Below the pieces are notes generated by a model. That model saw nothing but the letters and a program-made list of their open reading frames with translations, was not told the origin of the DNA and did no database searches. Source: a virus. From it: a DNA stretch of 31,225 nucleotides. Each line of letters begins with the position of its first letter. The first letter of the stretch is position 1. Location of the stretch: positions 1 through 31,225 of IMG/VR virus record IMGVR_UViG_3300030101_001678. One strand, given 5' to 3'. The position numbers were made by a program, and so were the translations under genes. This document shows, piece after piece, positions 9,073 to 16,688 of the stretch.

Positions 9073-9983
9073 TGATTTAACCACCTATCTGTACCCGCTG
9101 TGCGAGTGTTAAATACCGCTGTAGCCGGAACTATATCAGTCCAAGCCTCACCCATTTCTTCCGCAATCGCCACACCCTCTATACTAAGATTAACAGACGC
9201 TGCACACGCGGCTTTGTAATTTACACCAGTAGTAGTGCTTCCGGTTATTGCGATTGTGTCAGCCGCCGCTAATGCAAATGTTCCCAAAACATTGCCTGTG
9301 GCTGTTATAGCAATATTTGTAGTTCCGGACGTTTCCACAACTCGTGTAGACGCAACCGCCGTACCAGTAATTGTTATTGTTGCTGATGCCGCAAAAGACT
9401 TAATTAAACCAAAGTCAAAAGAGGAAATAGTAGCCTCTCCACCCATTCCTGAGTGGTTTGTACAATAATAATGTAATGTGCTTGGCGTACTAGCAGAAAC
9501 AGTTATCTCAGTATAAGCGTTAGCCGTTCCTGGTGTTCCTGTTGTAGTAACACCTGTTGTATACTCAGAACCACCGCCATGAGAACCGTTGGCCGTTGTA
9601 GAAAAACGTAGTGGGTGGCCTGAATTACTACTGTCCGACTGATCAAACCTATAGGTACTGCCAACTACAAGCTCTAATGTAGGACTCGCACCAGATAAAC
9701 CCGCAATATAGTATTTATTACCTGACCCATAAGAGTTCGTACCAGACGCAACGGTTACATCATAAACAACAGTGGTTGCCGCGTTTATCGTAATTAATGC
9801 AGTTGCAGATACCGCCGCCTTAAAGTTAGCACTACCTGTGCCAGTAACAGCAATGCTTTCAGCCGCCGCAACCTCAAATAAATTGATAGTATCAAGATAT
9901 TCTAACGTGCCGTAAGCGTCTAAGCTATCAAGCGTACCCCAAGTATCTAGCTGATCTAGAGTGGGGCCAATAATTTCAGCCAT
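9069..9983 (-). CDS. Virion protein with beta repeats and a cupredoxin-like insert, 304 aa
   Basis: Residues 9-32 have a Leu/Asp-rich repeat (LDTWGTLDSLDAYGTLEYLD). Ser/Ala/Thr-rich beta repeats of the form 'A-(A/S)-xx-I-(A/T)-ITGT' occur at about 39-70 and 195-275. Between them, residues ~75-190 form a module with SGHPLRF (His123) and HYYCTNHSGM (Cys174, His177, Met180). These are the His-Cys-His-Met residues that ligate copper in type 1 cupredoxins, though the His-Met spacing is shorter than in plastocyanin. Similar modules occur in marine phage structural proteins. It is probably a surface or tail decoration; copper binding is an inference. A 4-bp overlap couples it to the tail hub gene. 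Confidence 0.65.
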   Translation of the reverse strand: MAEIIGPTLDQLDTWGTLDSLDAYGTLEYLDTINLFEVAAAESIAVTGTGSANFKAAVSATALITINAATTVVYDVTVASGTNSYGSGNKYYIAGLSGASPTLELVVGSTYRFDQSDSSNSGHPLRFSTTANGSHGGGSEYTTGVTTTGTPGTANAYTEITVSASTPSTLHYYCTNHSGMGGEATISSFDFGLIKSFAASATITITGTAVASTRVVETSGTTNIAITATGNVLGTFALAAADTIAITGSTTTGVNYKAACAASVNLSIEGVAIAEEMGEAWTDIVPATAVFNTRTAGTDRWLNQ

Positions 9984-9984
9984 A

Positions 9985-10371
9985 TTAAGCCGCCGTGATG
10001 TCTAAATCGCCAGTTGCAACCCTTACAATATCTCCTGTCGCTATCGTTTTAGCGGCACTAAACGTACCATGTATTAATAAGTTCCCAGAACTTGAAGCAT
10101 CAAATAAAGCCCAATGGCTTACCGTTCCCCAAGCACCAGTAGCCGCACTAAACTCAATTGTAGAGTCATTGCTTGTTGTACCACTTGCTGCACTTGCAAA
10201 AGTAATTACTTTTCTTGAATAGTTATTACCTGTCAACTCTGTTCCTGAGTTATCATCACCAAATGACCCAGTTGATAAACCCAAATACACCGCTGAAGGT
10301 TTTGTATAAGCCGTTGTTCCTAAAACGTGATCTAATACCTTTAGCTCAAGGTAGTCTGACATTGCACTCAT
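9985..10371 (-). CDS. Small fibre/neck-type structural protein, 128 aa
   Basis: Starts MSAMSDYLELKVLDHVLGTT, followed by 'AVYLGLSTG' and a beta-rich remainder with 'WALFDASSSGNLLIHGTF'. This pattern (DYLE-KLLDHVL near the N terminus, then VY-LSTG) is common in short phage fibre or head-fibre proteins of roughly this length. Start choice is supported by GGAGCG five bases before the ATG, within the upstream gene's end. It sits between the adaptor and the cupredoxin-containing protein, so a head-tail or capsid surface component is likely. Confidence 0.6.
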   Translation of the reverse strand: MSAMSDYLELKVLDHVLGTTAYTKPSAVYLGLSTGSFGDDNSGTELTGNNYSRKVITFASAASGTTSNDSTIEFSAATGAWGTVSHWALFDASSSGNLLIHGTFSAAKTIATGDIVRVATGDLDITAA

Positions 10372-10373
10372 TT

Positions 10374-10997
10374 TTACGCTCCTAAATAATCAGATTTCAT
10401 TGAAAGCGAACCCGCAAAGAACGCTTTATCATTATCCTTGTTGATCTCTTCTATTGCTCTTGAGAAAAGTGTGTCGTACTGCGCGGCCCTAGCCTCATCC
10501 ATTAAAAAGATATGTGCAGCGGATAATGAACCATATAAATATACGTCTGGGTGACGTGTTAAAACTGTGTTAGTAAGGTTAGCATCTGATAATGCTAATA
10601 TGTCCTCACCGTAAATAATCTCTATCGTATACGCACTATCTGGAATAGGACGCATAGCAATCTCAGCACCAATAATCGTGTAAAGCTTCGGTCTACCGCC
10701 ACCAGAGGAAGCATACTTTTCATAGTAATCCTTTGGTGTTGCATAATCTAAAACTTCAACTGTGCTTGTGTTATTCTTAACAAGCCTAATACGGCGTAAA
10801 TCGGTTGGCAGTGATATAAACTCATCACCGGAAGTCGTTAAGGCTGTCGCACGTTTTTCCTGTGACCGCGTTTCTAGCTCCCTACTCATTCTTGACTCAG
10901 CAAGAGATATAAATTCAGGAATACGATCAGTTAAATCGGAACGAGCCAAAAAGTTAGCAATAGCTGTTTTTAGCTCTGTGTACGTTGTAATCGCCAT
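10374..10997 (-). CDS. Head-tail adaptor protein, 207 aa
   Basis: Begins MAITTYTELKTAIANFLARS and continues RIPEFISLAESRMSREL, then 'LPTDLRRIRLVKNN', 'YYEKYASSGGGRPKLYTIIG' and a closing helical bundle (LSAAHIFLMDEARAAQYDTLFSRAIEE). This is the recognisable pattern of phage adaptor proteins (SU10/P22 gp4-like position) that dock under the portal after packaging. Length matches the usual ~200 residues. The start overlaps the upstream TAA (TAATG at 10997). Order capsid - small protein - adaptor - tail is standard. Confidence 0.75.
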   Translation of the reverse strand: MAITTYTELKTAIANFLARSDLTDRIPEFISLAESRMSRELETRSQEKRATALTTSGDEFISLPTDLRRIRLVKNNTSTVEVLDYATPKDYYEKYASSGGGRPKLYTIIGAEIAMRPIPDSAYTIEIIYGEDILALSDANLTNTVLTRHPDVYLYGSLSAAHIFLMDEARAAQYDTLFSRAIEEINKDNDKAFFAGSLSMKSDYLGA

Positions 10998-11314
10998 TAG
11001 ATAAGCCTACCGCCTGTTGCCTTAAAACCCTTGTTTTCTTCAAGCCACTGCATCCAAGCTTTCGGATTGTCCTTTGGTTGCCCAAACCTTTCCACCAAAT
11101 GATGATAAAGTATGGCAGGGATTTCACCGACTTTGTGCTTATGCTTTTGAGTATTGCCAATCATATCACCGTAGCGATAATCATTGGCACTCTCTTTCGC
11201 TAAATCCTTCACCGGATCAACATTCACAGTTGTTGTAACCCTGTGACCATCAGCGCCACTTTCAAAGACTGTGCGCTTCCCTGTGATTGGATCTAAATTC
11301 AGTAGCTTTTTCAT
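10997..11314 (-). CDS. Small conserved-looking head-module protein, 105 aa
   Basis: First gene after the terminator that follows the capsid gene. It has its own good ribosome site (GAGG, five bases before ATG 11314). The sequence is charged, with 'DPITGKRTVFES' near the N terminus and 'ILYHHLVERFGQPKDNPKAWMQWLEEN' near the C terminus. It has no membrane segment or known catalytic motif. Because it lies between the capsid and adaptor genes, it may be a head completion or decoration factor. I do not recognise a named family. Confidence 0.6.
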   Translation of the reverse strand: MKKLLNLDPITGKRTVFESGADGHRVTTTVNVDPVKDLAKESANDYRYGDMIGNTQKHKHKVGEIPAILYHHLVERFGQPKDNPKAWMQWLEENKGFKATGGRLI

Positions 11315-11327
11315 TTAAACCTCAAAT

Positions 11328-11353
11328 AAAAAAAGGGGCGAACTAGCCGCCCC
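11328..11353 (-). terminator. Rho-independent terminator after the capsid gene
   Basis: On the minus strand a GC-only stem (GGGGCG/CGCCCC, 6 bp) with a 7-nt loop is followed directly by seven T residues. It lies 22 bp after the capsid stop. As the operon continues, it probably acts as a partial terminator that makes capsid mRNA more abundant than downstream tail mRNA. Confidence 0.85.
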
Positions 11354-11374
11354 CAAGTTGTGAATGGAGAAAAA

Positions 11375-12540
11375 TTAACTTCCACTTAAACCAATAACCG
11401 CCGCATGTGCCTTGGGCGCTTTGACGATTAAAGTATATTCGCTAACTATAGCGAATTTTGTGGCGTCACCAGTGGCGGCAACGTCACTTACGCTAAACAT
11501 ACGGCCTGGGAGGGAGCCTATGCAAACGTAATCAGTATCAATCAGATATACCTCTGAATTGTTAGCCTGACGGTCAATCGTTACAGCCAACTCACCAAAA
11601 TCACTCAAATAAAGTGATACTGAGCCGACGATAGCAATATCGCGTGGTGCAGTGTAGTTTAACTGCGCTGAAGCAACTGAGCCTGATGATAGATCAGAAA
11701 AGTTCTGCTTATTTGTTGGTGACATAAGCAACATATTCGGGCTTCCACCGTCATTATATGCAGCCAACATAGCAGCATCTATTTGAGCCAAAGTTAAAGC
11801 TCTGGCAGTTCCTGTCAAATCGGCCACATCTGACCCATCACCAGTAGCAAATGCCATATCACTAGGCGCATCACCATTGGTAATCCAAGTGATAAGCTTC
11901 GCGCATTTACGCGGATCTGAGCCTGAACGAGCTTCATTGGCGAACAAGGATTTCTCTATATCGCGCCGTTGCTCAATTCCTTTGAGCACCTTAACGTATG
12001 CAGTTTCCTTATCACGCCCCGCTTTGTCAACAACATCCAAAGTATTGGATACTGAAGCCGCTTGGACCGAGATTTGGTGGTGATTCCCGAATCTTGTCGT
12101 GACAGCGGGATTGACGTAGGAATAATCAGCTCCTTCATTGGCGTGATTGTTCGCTGCAGCGCTAGCGAGCTCTTGAACTTGCCATTCGTGAAAGATACCT
12201 TTTGTGGTTTCTTTCTGTGAGTTTGAAACTAGTGGAGTTTCATCGGGATCGCATCCCCTCTCACCTTTCGATGAGGATTGGACTATATCATAACTATAAC
12301 GCAAATGTAGCTATAGTTCTGGGCGCTCTAGCCTGTTATTAAGAGGTCTAACCTCTCAGGTAGTCTCTGAACCTTCTACCGCTGTGTAGGTAGCTTGGAT
12401 GCTGATTGCCATATCATTTCTGACTTAGGGTTCCAGCAGTTCACCCAGTTTATACCGCACCGATCTTAGTTAATGCGGTAGATCACATCGCTGAGATCTT
12501 CGCGCTCTCCAATAGCTGTAGAGCTTGTGTAAGTTGCCAT
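11375..12540 (-). CDS. Major capsid protein, SU10/DUF5309 type, two exons, 314 aa
   Basis: Forms the icosahedral shell. The gene is split: exon 1 is 12540-12473 (68 nt), exon 2 is 12251-11375 (877 nt), joined across a group I intron. The joined frame is 945 nt. It begins MATYTSSTAIGEREDLSDVI and continues YRIDPDETPLVSN, the expected N terminus of this capsid family. Exon 2 continues with GIFHEWQVQELA and later RDIAIVGSVSLYLSDFGELAV, typical of SU10-like capsid proteins. Unspliced RNA stops after 24 codons (TAA just inside the intron). Start ATG 12540 has GGAGG seven bases upstream. An ORF caller would start a 309-residue protein inside the intron and lose the true N terminus. It lies between scaffold and a terminator. 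Confidence 0.9.
12252..12472 (-). ncRNA. Group I self-splicing intron in the capsid gene, 221 nt, no endonuclease
   Basis: Numbering i1 = 12472. Exon 1 ends UACCGCAU; i13-i20 (GUGCGGUA) pairs with all eight bases, including the obligate U.G at the 5' splice site (P1). Just before it, i8-i12 (GAUCG) pairs with exon 2's first five bases CGAUC (P10). The intron ends in G. Other group I elements: the P4-P6 segment GGCAAUCAGCAUCCAAGC (i63-i80); P6 hairpin CUACC/GGUAG; P7 from GUUCAGAGACUA (i101-i112) with UAGUC (i188-i192); hairpins between these strands resembling P7.1/P7.2, suggesting subgroup IA; and a 6-bp P9 with GAAA loop near the 3' end. No ORF large enough for a homing endonuclease. Splicing restores the family-typical N terminus in frame. 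Confidence 0.93.
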
Positions 12541-12557
12541 TATTGGCCTCCTTTAGA

Positions 12558-13508
12558 TTAACGAGTTAAAAGATATTGAACAGCCGCATCACGGCTATTT
12601 GTTTTCTTCAGGTTTTCAAAAGCCTTACGCTTCCGATCACTTGCAGAGTCAGCCTTAGATTTCGGTTGACCACTCTTAACCATCTTAGGTGCGGCCTTGA
12701 CTTTCTTCTTTGCAATGGGTTTGCCCGACTGCAAATTGTCATAAAGGTACGCTTTACGCATTAACTCGATGTAGCGACTATCAACTGTGCTTGCTAGCTC
12801 TTGATCTGTCCAACCACGCTCTTTAGCGTAGCTCACCAAAGCAGATTTTTCTTTAGCTTCCACCTCAGAATTTTTCCACTCCGGTATCATTTCAAGTAAT
12901 TTAGCTTGCTCGCGTTGAAGGTTCTCTTGCTGTAAACGCAACTGTTCTGATTGAACGGCTTGCATTTTGGCTTGATTGTCGCGCTCAGTATCGCGCTGCC
13001 TAACGTATTCAAGTGGATCACTCTCATACAAACTATCCCAATACGCCTGATCTTTTGGTTGATTAGACGTTTGTAATTGTTGCTGCATAAGACCTAAAGC
13101 CTGTTCGTATTGTGTACGAACTTGCTCAGTTTGTGCTTTTTCAGCATCCAAAGCTTTACGCTCTTCAGACGCTTTCATAAGCCTTTTTTGAGCAGTTTGC
13201 TCAAGCTGATAGTTTTTGATCAACTCATCCTGAGTTACATCATATTCATCACCATCAACCTTGACGCGATAAGTGTCTACGAGTTCTTCGTATTCCTCAT
13301 CACTTTCCTCAGTTTCTACCTCTTCGGCTTCAGCTTGGCTTTCTTCAGCGGCTTCAGCTTCTACGGTTTCCTCTTCGGTTGCCTCTACTTCAGTTTCGGC
13401 ACTAGGCTCTTGAACTTCCTCGCTTGCCTCTTCAGGGGCTTGGGTGTCCAAAAGTAAATTTACAGCATCATGCTGCGAAAGACTGGATTCAGATTGAGTA
13501 CCAGACAT
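12558..13508 (-). CDS. Scaffolding protein, 316 aa
   Basis: Residues ~22-80 are extremely acidic (runs of Glu/Ala/Thr). Then comes a short ordered segment (TYRVKVDGDEYDVTQDELIK) and a long Gln/Glu/Arg coiled-coil-like region (~105-235). The basic C terminus has 'KKKVKAAPKMVKSGQPKSK' and ends near AVQYLLTR. A highly charged helical protein with a basic tail, immediately upstream of the capsid gene, is the classic profile of a phage scaffold that guides procapsid assembly and then leaves. Start ATG 13508 has GGAG upstream. No protease domain is seen. Confidence 0.8.
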   Translation of the reverse strand: MSGTQSESSLSQHDAVNLLLDTQAPEEASEEVQEPSAETEVEATEEETVEAEAAEESQAEAEEVETEESDEEYEELVDTYRVKVDGDEYDVTQDELIKNYQLEQTAQKRLMKASEERKALDAEKAQTEQVRTQYEQALGLMQQQLQTSNQPKDQAYWDSLYESDPLEYVRQRDTERDNQAKMQAVQSEQLRLQQENLQREQAKLLEMIPEWKNSEVEAKEKSALVSYAKERGWTDQELASTVDSRYIELMRKAYLYDNLQSGKPIAKKKVKAAPKMVKSGQPKSKADSASDRKRKAFENLKKTNSRDAAVQYLLTR

Positions 13509-13531
13509 ATAAAAATCTCCAAATTGTTAAG

Positions 13532-13789
13532 TTACCTTCGCAATTCTTCCATTTGTTGAGAGGCCATCTTTCCAGTTGTTACAACACTTTCAAAATGCCC
13601 CTCGAAAGCTTCAAGCGCTTTCAACAAGTGGAAACATTGCTCACGAAAAGCGGTATCTTGAGGATCACTACCTGACCAACCTAAGACATACGTTTTTCGT
13701 AATTCTTCAAATGCTTCTACAACTAATGGGTTTCGCAAAACATCAGCGGCCTTTGCGCCCCTGTCTTGCTCACTAATAAAATCTGTCAT
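13532..13789 (-). CDS. Small phage protein between portal and scaffold, 85 aa
   Basis: Helical, charged protein: 'RGAKAADVLRNPLVVEAFEELRKTYV' then 'DPQDTAFREQCFHLLKALEAFEGHFESVV'. This pattern is common for small genes between portal and scaffold in podoviruses. The function is not known to me. ATG overlaps the portal stop (ATGA at 13786-13789), so it is coupled to portal translation. A gap of 23 bp separates it from the scaffold gene. It may be a minor head-assembly factor. Confidence 0.65.
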   Translation of the reverse strand: MTDFISEQDRGAKAADVLRNPLVVEAFEELRKTYVLGWSGSDPQDTAFREQCFHLLKALEAFEGHFESVVTTGKMASQQMEELRR

Positions 13790-15780
13790 GCTCTTGGTAA
13801 ATTATCCGATACCTGACCACCAAAGGCCAATTTCTGTTGACGTAACTGAAGTTCAGCTTGTAGCTCTTGCCTACGCAACTCAATCTCAGCTTGCATTTTC
13901 TCACGCTCTAGCTGCAACTCAGCTTGCATTTTCTCACGTTTCAACTGCAATTCAGCTTCAGCTTTTGCTTGTTCCGGACTTGGACCTTCCTGTTGACCCA
14001 TCTGAGCAACCATCTGATCAACTTGCTCACCAGAGTTAAAGAACTGTTCTGTGTCCTTAAATCCCGCCATTTCTGCGATTTTCTTCAACGTATTCACATA
14101 TTGGCTTGGCTTCACAACAGGATTATTCGGCCCTAACTGTTGTAACAACTGTTCTTGCTTGCCAAGTATCTGTAGCATCATAGCCATTTTCTCATCCTCA
14201 CGCCCATTACCAAGACCAACCTCAATGGATAAATCAAAGTTGTTTTCCATTGCGGAAGGATCAATCGCTACAAAATCACCACGCATACGAATAGTACGCT
14301 TTTTATCTTGGTGCTTTTGTAAAACCGTAAATACACCTTTAGCCAAATCACGGCATCCGGTTTCAGAAAACACACGAGCAATCATCTCTATCTTTAGCTG
14401 TGCGCCTTGTATAGTAGCGTTTACGGCGCTTGCAGTGGTAGACTGCAAAGTAGATGGATCAAGCCCCATAGAAGCCTTAGAAAAGCCTGTGCGCTGATCT
14501 CTGACCTGATCAACATACTCCAACATATTAAAACCAGTTGAACCGATCTGTGGAACAGGTAAAGCCTGTACCATTCCTGGTGCTCTTGTACGCACAACGC
14601 CACCAGGACGTGACGATAACAAGTCAGAAAAGTTCACCTGACCCTCAACCGCTGCAACCCTGCTATTATTAGTCAAATACAGATTATCCAACATTTGACG
14701 CAAAATAGTGGATTTTATCATCTGTAAATCCATCACCATTTCAGCAACAGATCTACCAACCATTCTATGCGGCATTAAAATTGGCGATAATAACGCAAAT
14801 GGCACATGGTCAAACGGCTCATTCTCAAGGATCTCTACACCATCACCCAACGCCACAACACGCCGTAACTCCGGTATATTATCACCATCATAATCTGCAC
14901 GAATATACGCCTCAGTCACCAAGACCTCACGCATAGCCGGATCATGGCTTTCATGACGATCACCAGATTCTAACTCTTCAAAACGTGCCTGACGTTCCGC
15001 TTCATCATCAAGATCATCATATCCGGCATAGTTTAACACCACATCAGCGTCATAACCTTGCTCAATCAAGTCTCCCGCACGAACCTGAGTACGGTGGGCT
15101 ATAAATGCACAATCCTCTAATGAAGTAGCCCTACGAGAAAAGATCAACTCTTCAGGGGGTACATTGTCTATCTTAACCTTACCGGATTTAGTCTTGCGCT
15201 TAATCTCAACGCTGAAGCTTACCTCTTGCGGTACTTCCTGACCTGTGGCTTCATCAACAATACCAACCTCAGTCACATCCTGAGAAACAATCTCAACGCT
15301 TGGATCTTGCACCAAAAAGGTCAACTCATCCTCAGTCAAACCCTCCAAGGTTTCATTCTCAACCGTGTCAGTCTCTTCCCAATAAAACTTCACACAACCT
15401 TGCTTAAATAACAAAGCGTCTTTGAACCAATTGTGTAAAACGGCAAAACCACGATTATCATTATTGATAGAAAAGTTAACTAAATCAGAGGCTTGTTCGG
15501 CTGCCTTAACGTCCTCTGGACCTCTTGCGTGAAAACGTGCGAACTCCGGTGAGGATGCAAACATCTTCATCAAAGATGGCATAATATATTCAATCGTATC
15601 TGAGACCTCGGTTGCGATAACCTGAGAACGATTTTCTACCTCGTTTCCAAATGGCTCACCAAGATAATAGCTAAGTATATCTGTACGATCTTGTGAAAAC
15701 TCACTGTCGTAATAGTTTACCGCGCTTTGTATCTCATGCTGTAAGGCACTGCGAAAACGCTCATCATCCATTTTAGGCAT
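13786..15780 (-). CDS. Portal protein, P22-like, 664 aa
   Basis: Dodecameric ring at the capsid vertex for DNA entry and exit. Features typical of P22-type portals: N-terminal 'YYDSEFSQDRTDILSYYLGEPFGNEVENRSQVIATEVSDTIEYI' region, 'FKDALLFKQGCVKFYWEE', 'NVPPEELIFSRRA', 'GRSVAEMVMDLQMIKSTILRQMLDN' around residues 345-370, and the tunnel-region 'RPGGVVRTRAPG'. The C terminus is a Gln/Glu/Lys repeat helix ('ELQLEREKMQAE' copies, ~600-650), resembling the long helical barrel of P22 portal. The start overlaps the stop of the 15-residue gene (TAATG). Size agrees with the family (~600-730 aa). Confidence 0.88.
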   Translation of the reverse strand: MPKMDDERFRSALQHEIQSAVNYYDSEFSQDRTDILSYYLGEPFGNEVENRSQVIATEVSDTIEYIMPSLMKMFASSPEFARFHARGPEDVKAAEQASDLVNFSINNDNRGFAVLHNWFKDALLFKQGCVKFYWEETDTVENETLEGLTEDELTFLVQDPSVEIVSQDVTEVGIVDEATGQEVPQEVSFSVEIKRKTKSGKVKIDNVPPEELIFSRRATSLEDCAFIAHRTQVRAGDLIEQGYDADVVLNYAGYDDLDDEAERQARFEELESGDRHESHDPAMREVLVTEAYIRADYDGDNIPELRRVVALGDGVEILENEPFDHVPFALLSPILMPHRMVGRSVAEMVMDLQMIKSTILRQMLDNLYLTNNSRVAAVEGQVNFSDLLSSRPGGVVRTRAPGMVQALPVPQIGSTGFNMLEYVDQVRDQRTGFSKASMGLDPSTLQSTTASAVNATIQGAQLKIEMIARVFSETGCRDLAKGVFTVLQKHQDKKRTIRMRGDFVAIDPSAMENNFDLSIEVGLGNGREDEKMAMMLQILGKQEQLLQQLGPNNPVVKPSQYVNTLKKIAEMAGFKDTEQFFNSGEQVDQMVAQMGQQEGPSPEQAKAEAELQLKREKMQAELQLEREKMQAEIELRRQELQAELQLRQQKLAFGGQVSDNLPRA

Positions 15781-15827
15781 TACTTTTTCTTGCCGCCCTT
15801 TTTCTTACCTTTATGATATCCTGGCAT
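15780..15827 (-). CDS. 15-residue Lys/Gly-rich peptide
   Basis: ATG at 15827 opens MPGYHKGKKKGGKKK, and its TAA shares the A of the portal ATG. GGAAATGTG upstream gives a modest ribosome site. The lysine-rich composition (8 Lys of 15) and one-base coupling to portal argue it is translated. Small peptides of the MPGY-plus-lysine type occur before portal genes in other marine phages to my recollection. Possible roles are DNA neutralisation or merely coupling translation into portal. Confidence 0.5.
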   Translation of the reverse strand: MPGYHKGKKKGGKKK

Positions 15828-15839
15828 CACATTTCCTTT

Positions 15840-16046
15840 CTAAACATCCCAACTAATTCTAGTAGAACTTGTCTTACGTTTTGCAGCCTTTTTAGCCTTG
15901 GCTGTCCTTGCTTTACTCGCGGGTCTACACGCCGGATAAGGACGCCCCTTATCCTTCTTACCGCTGCGTCCACACGGCTTACCTGTCTTTACATCACGCC
16001 AATCTTCCGCAAACCATTTGGTTAAACCGCCGCGATATTTAGCCAT
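15840..16046 (-). CDS. Small basic Cys-containing protein, 68 aa
   Basis: MAKYRGGLTKWFAEDWRDV, then 'GKPCGRSGKKDKGRPYPACRPASKA' and a Lys/Arg tail. The segment LTKWF-E-W-D followed by PCGRS and YP-C-P is a recognisable small-protein type of bacteriophages, carrying two conserved cysteines. It is strongly positive. ATG 16046 overlaps the previous TAA. Together with its neighbours it forms a group of five small basic proteins between terminase and portal. DNA binding or packaging assistance is inferred only from charge and place. Confidence 0.65.
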   Translation of the reverse strand: MAKYRGGLTKWFAEDWRDVKTGKPCGRSGKKDKGRPYPACRPASKARTAKAKKAAKRKTSSTRISWDV

Positions 16047-16213
16047 TAAGCGTATGTGCCCCCACGCTTCTTATACTCACGCACCAACCACGCATTTGCA
16101 TAAGCACTAGGGTATACATCAAATTTTCTCTTAGCCGCCGCCTTAACACGAGCGTACAAAGCCTTATTCTTCGGAACAGGAGCTTTCTTGCGAACAGGTG
16201 CTTTCTTAGGCAT
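16046..16213 (-). CDS. Small basic protein, 55 aa
   Basis: MPKKAPVRKKAPVPKNKALY and then 'VKAAAKRKFDVYPSAYANAWLVREYKKRGGTY'. The YPSAYAN-W-V-EYK-RGG pattern is common in small phage and environmental ORFs. I chose ATG 16213; the open frame extends upstream to 16321, but that part overlaps the better-supported 59-aa gene and reads as out-of-frame sequence. The start overlaps the upstream stop by 8 bp. The function is unknown; the N-terminal Lys/Pro repeats resemble histone-like tails. Confidence 0.6.
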   Translation of the reverse strand: MPKKAPVRKKAPVPKNKALYARVKAAAKRKFDVYPSAYANAWLVREYKKRGGTYA

Positions 16214-16385
16214 CAGACGAATACTTTCCTGTCTGCGTTCCCGCCATACGAGCCTTATACGAAGGTCTGCGCTTCTTAGGTGACTTCTTAGCGGTCTTAA
16301 CTTCATCCACCATAGCGTCAACTGCGTCTGCTACTTCCTTCATTTTATTAACTTTTGGCCTACTATACATCTTCATATATTGCAT
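16206..16385 (-). CDS. Small basic protein, 59 aa
   Basis: Read directly from the sequence: ATG 16385 (MQYMKMYSRPKVNKMKEV...) to TAA 16206, ending KYSSDA. It has a strong ribosome site (GAGGTG, six bases before ATG). It is helical and charged, with 'KTAKKSPKKRRPSYKARMAG' in the C-terminal half. It fills the gap between the 97-aa and 55-aa genes and overlaps the latter by 8 bp, consistent with the operon's coupling pattern. No family recognised. Confidence 0.6.
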   Translation of the reverse strand: MQYMKMYSRPKVNKMKEVADAVDAMVDEVKTAKKSPKKRRPSYKARMAGTQTGKYSSDA

Positions 16386-16394
16386 GTTTTCACC

Positions 16395-16688
16395 TCAACA
16401 ATCCCACATTCTGCGTGACCAATAATTTGCAGAAAATTTATCGTCCTTACCCTTAATTCCACCAGAACGAGCACAATAACTCGCCTTGTTAGATTTGTTC
16501 CCTTTTTTAATGCTCATATTAGGATCGCCAAAGGTAACTTTCTTAACGTTTGGCCCCTTCTTGGCTAATACCTTGAACTTCTTAGATCCTCCTGGGGTAC
16601 GCTGAACCTTGTTAAACCCAGGAAATGTCTCGCCGTTGTACTGCAAACGCCCACTTGAAAGCCTCTTAACCCTACTCGCTAATGCCAT
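16395..16688 (-). CDS. Small basic protein, 97 aa
   Basis: MALASRVKRLSSGRLQYNGE, then a Gly/Lys-rich middle with 'VKKVTFGDPNMSIKKGNKSNKASYCARSGG' and the end 'KFSANYWSRRMWDC'. The FGDPNM-I-K ... C-AR ... A-YWS-(R/K)-W pattern recurs in marine phage small proteins between terminase and portal. ATG 16688 is used, overlapping the terminase TAA (TAATG), not the TTG four codons earlier. Cys and Trp at the C terminus may form a metal- or DNA-binding knuckle; that is a guess. Confidence 0.65.
   Translation of the reverse strand: MALASRVKRLSSGRLQYNGETFPGFNKVQRTPGGSKKFKVLAKKGPNVKKVTFGDPNMSIKKGNKSNKASYCARSGGIKGKDDKFSANYWSRRMWDC

Noticed and set aside
11375-12304. 309-residue capsid ORF starting at 12304
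   Set aside because: Its first ~17 residues are intron sequence; splice-site pairing and family N terminus support the two-exon gene instead.
12252-12472. Homing endonuclease gene in the intron
   Set aside because: At 221 nt there is no room and no open frame with LAGLIDADG, GIY-YIG or HNH motifs.
13110-13457. 115-residue plus-strand ORF opposite the scaffold gene
   Set aside because: Phe/Leu-rich antisense shadow of the Glu/Lys-rich scaffold codons.
16214-16321. 91-residue version of the 55-aa basic protein
   Set aside because: The extra N-terminal part is out-of-frame reading of the 59-aa gene, which has a much better ribosome site.
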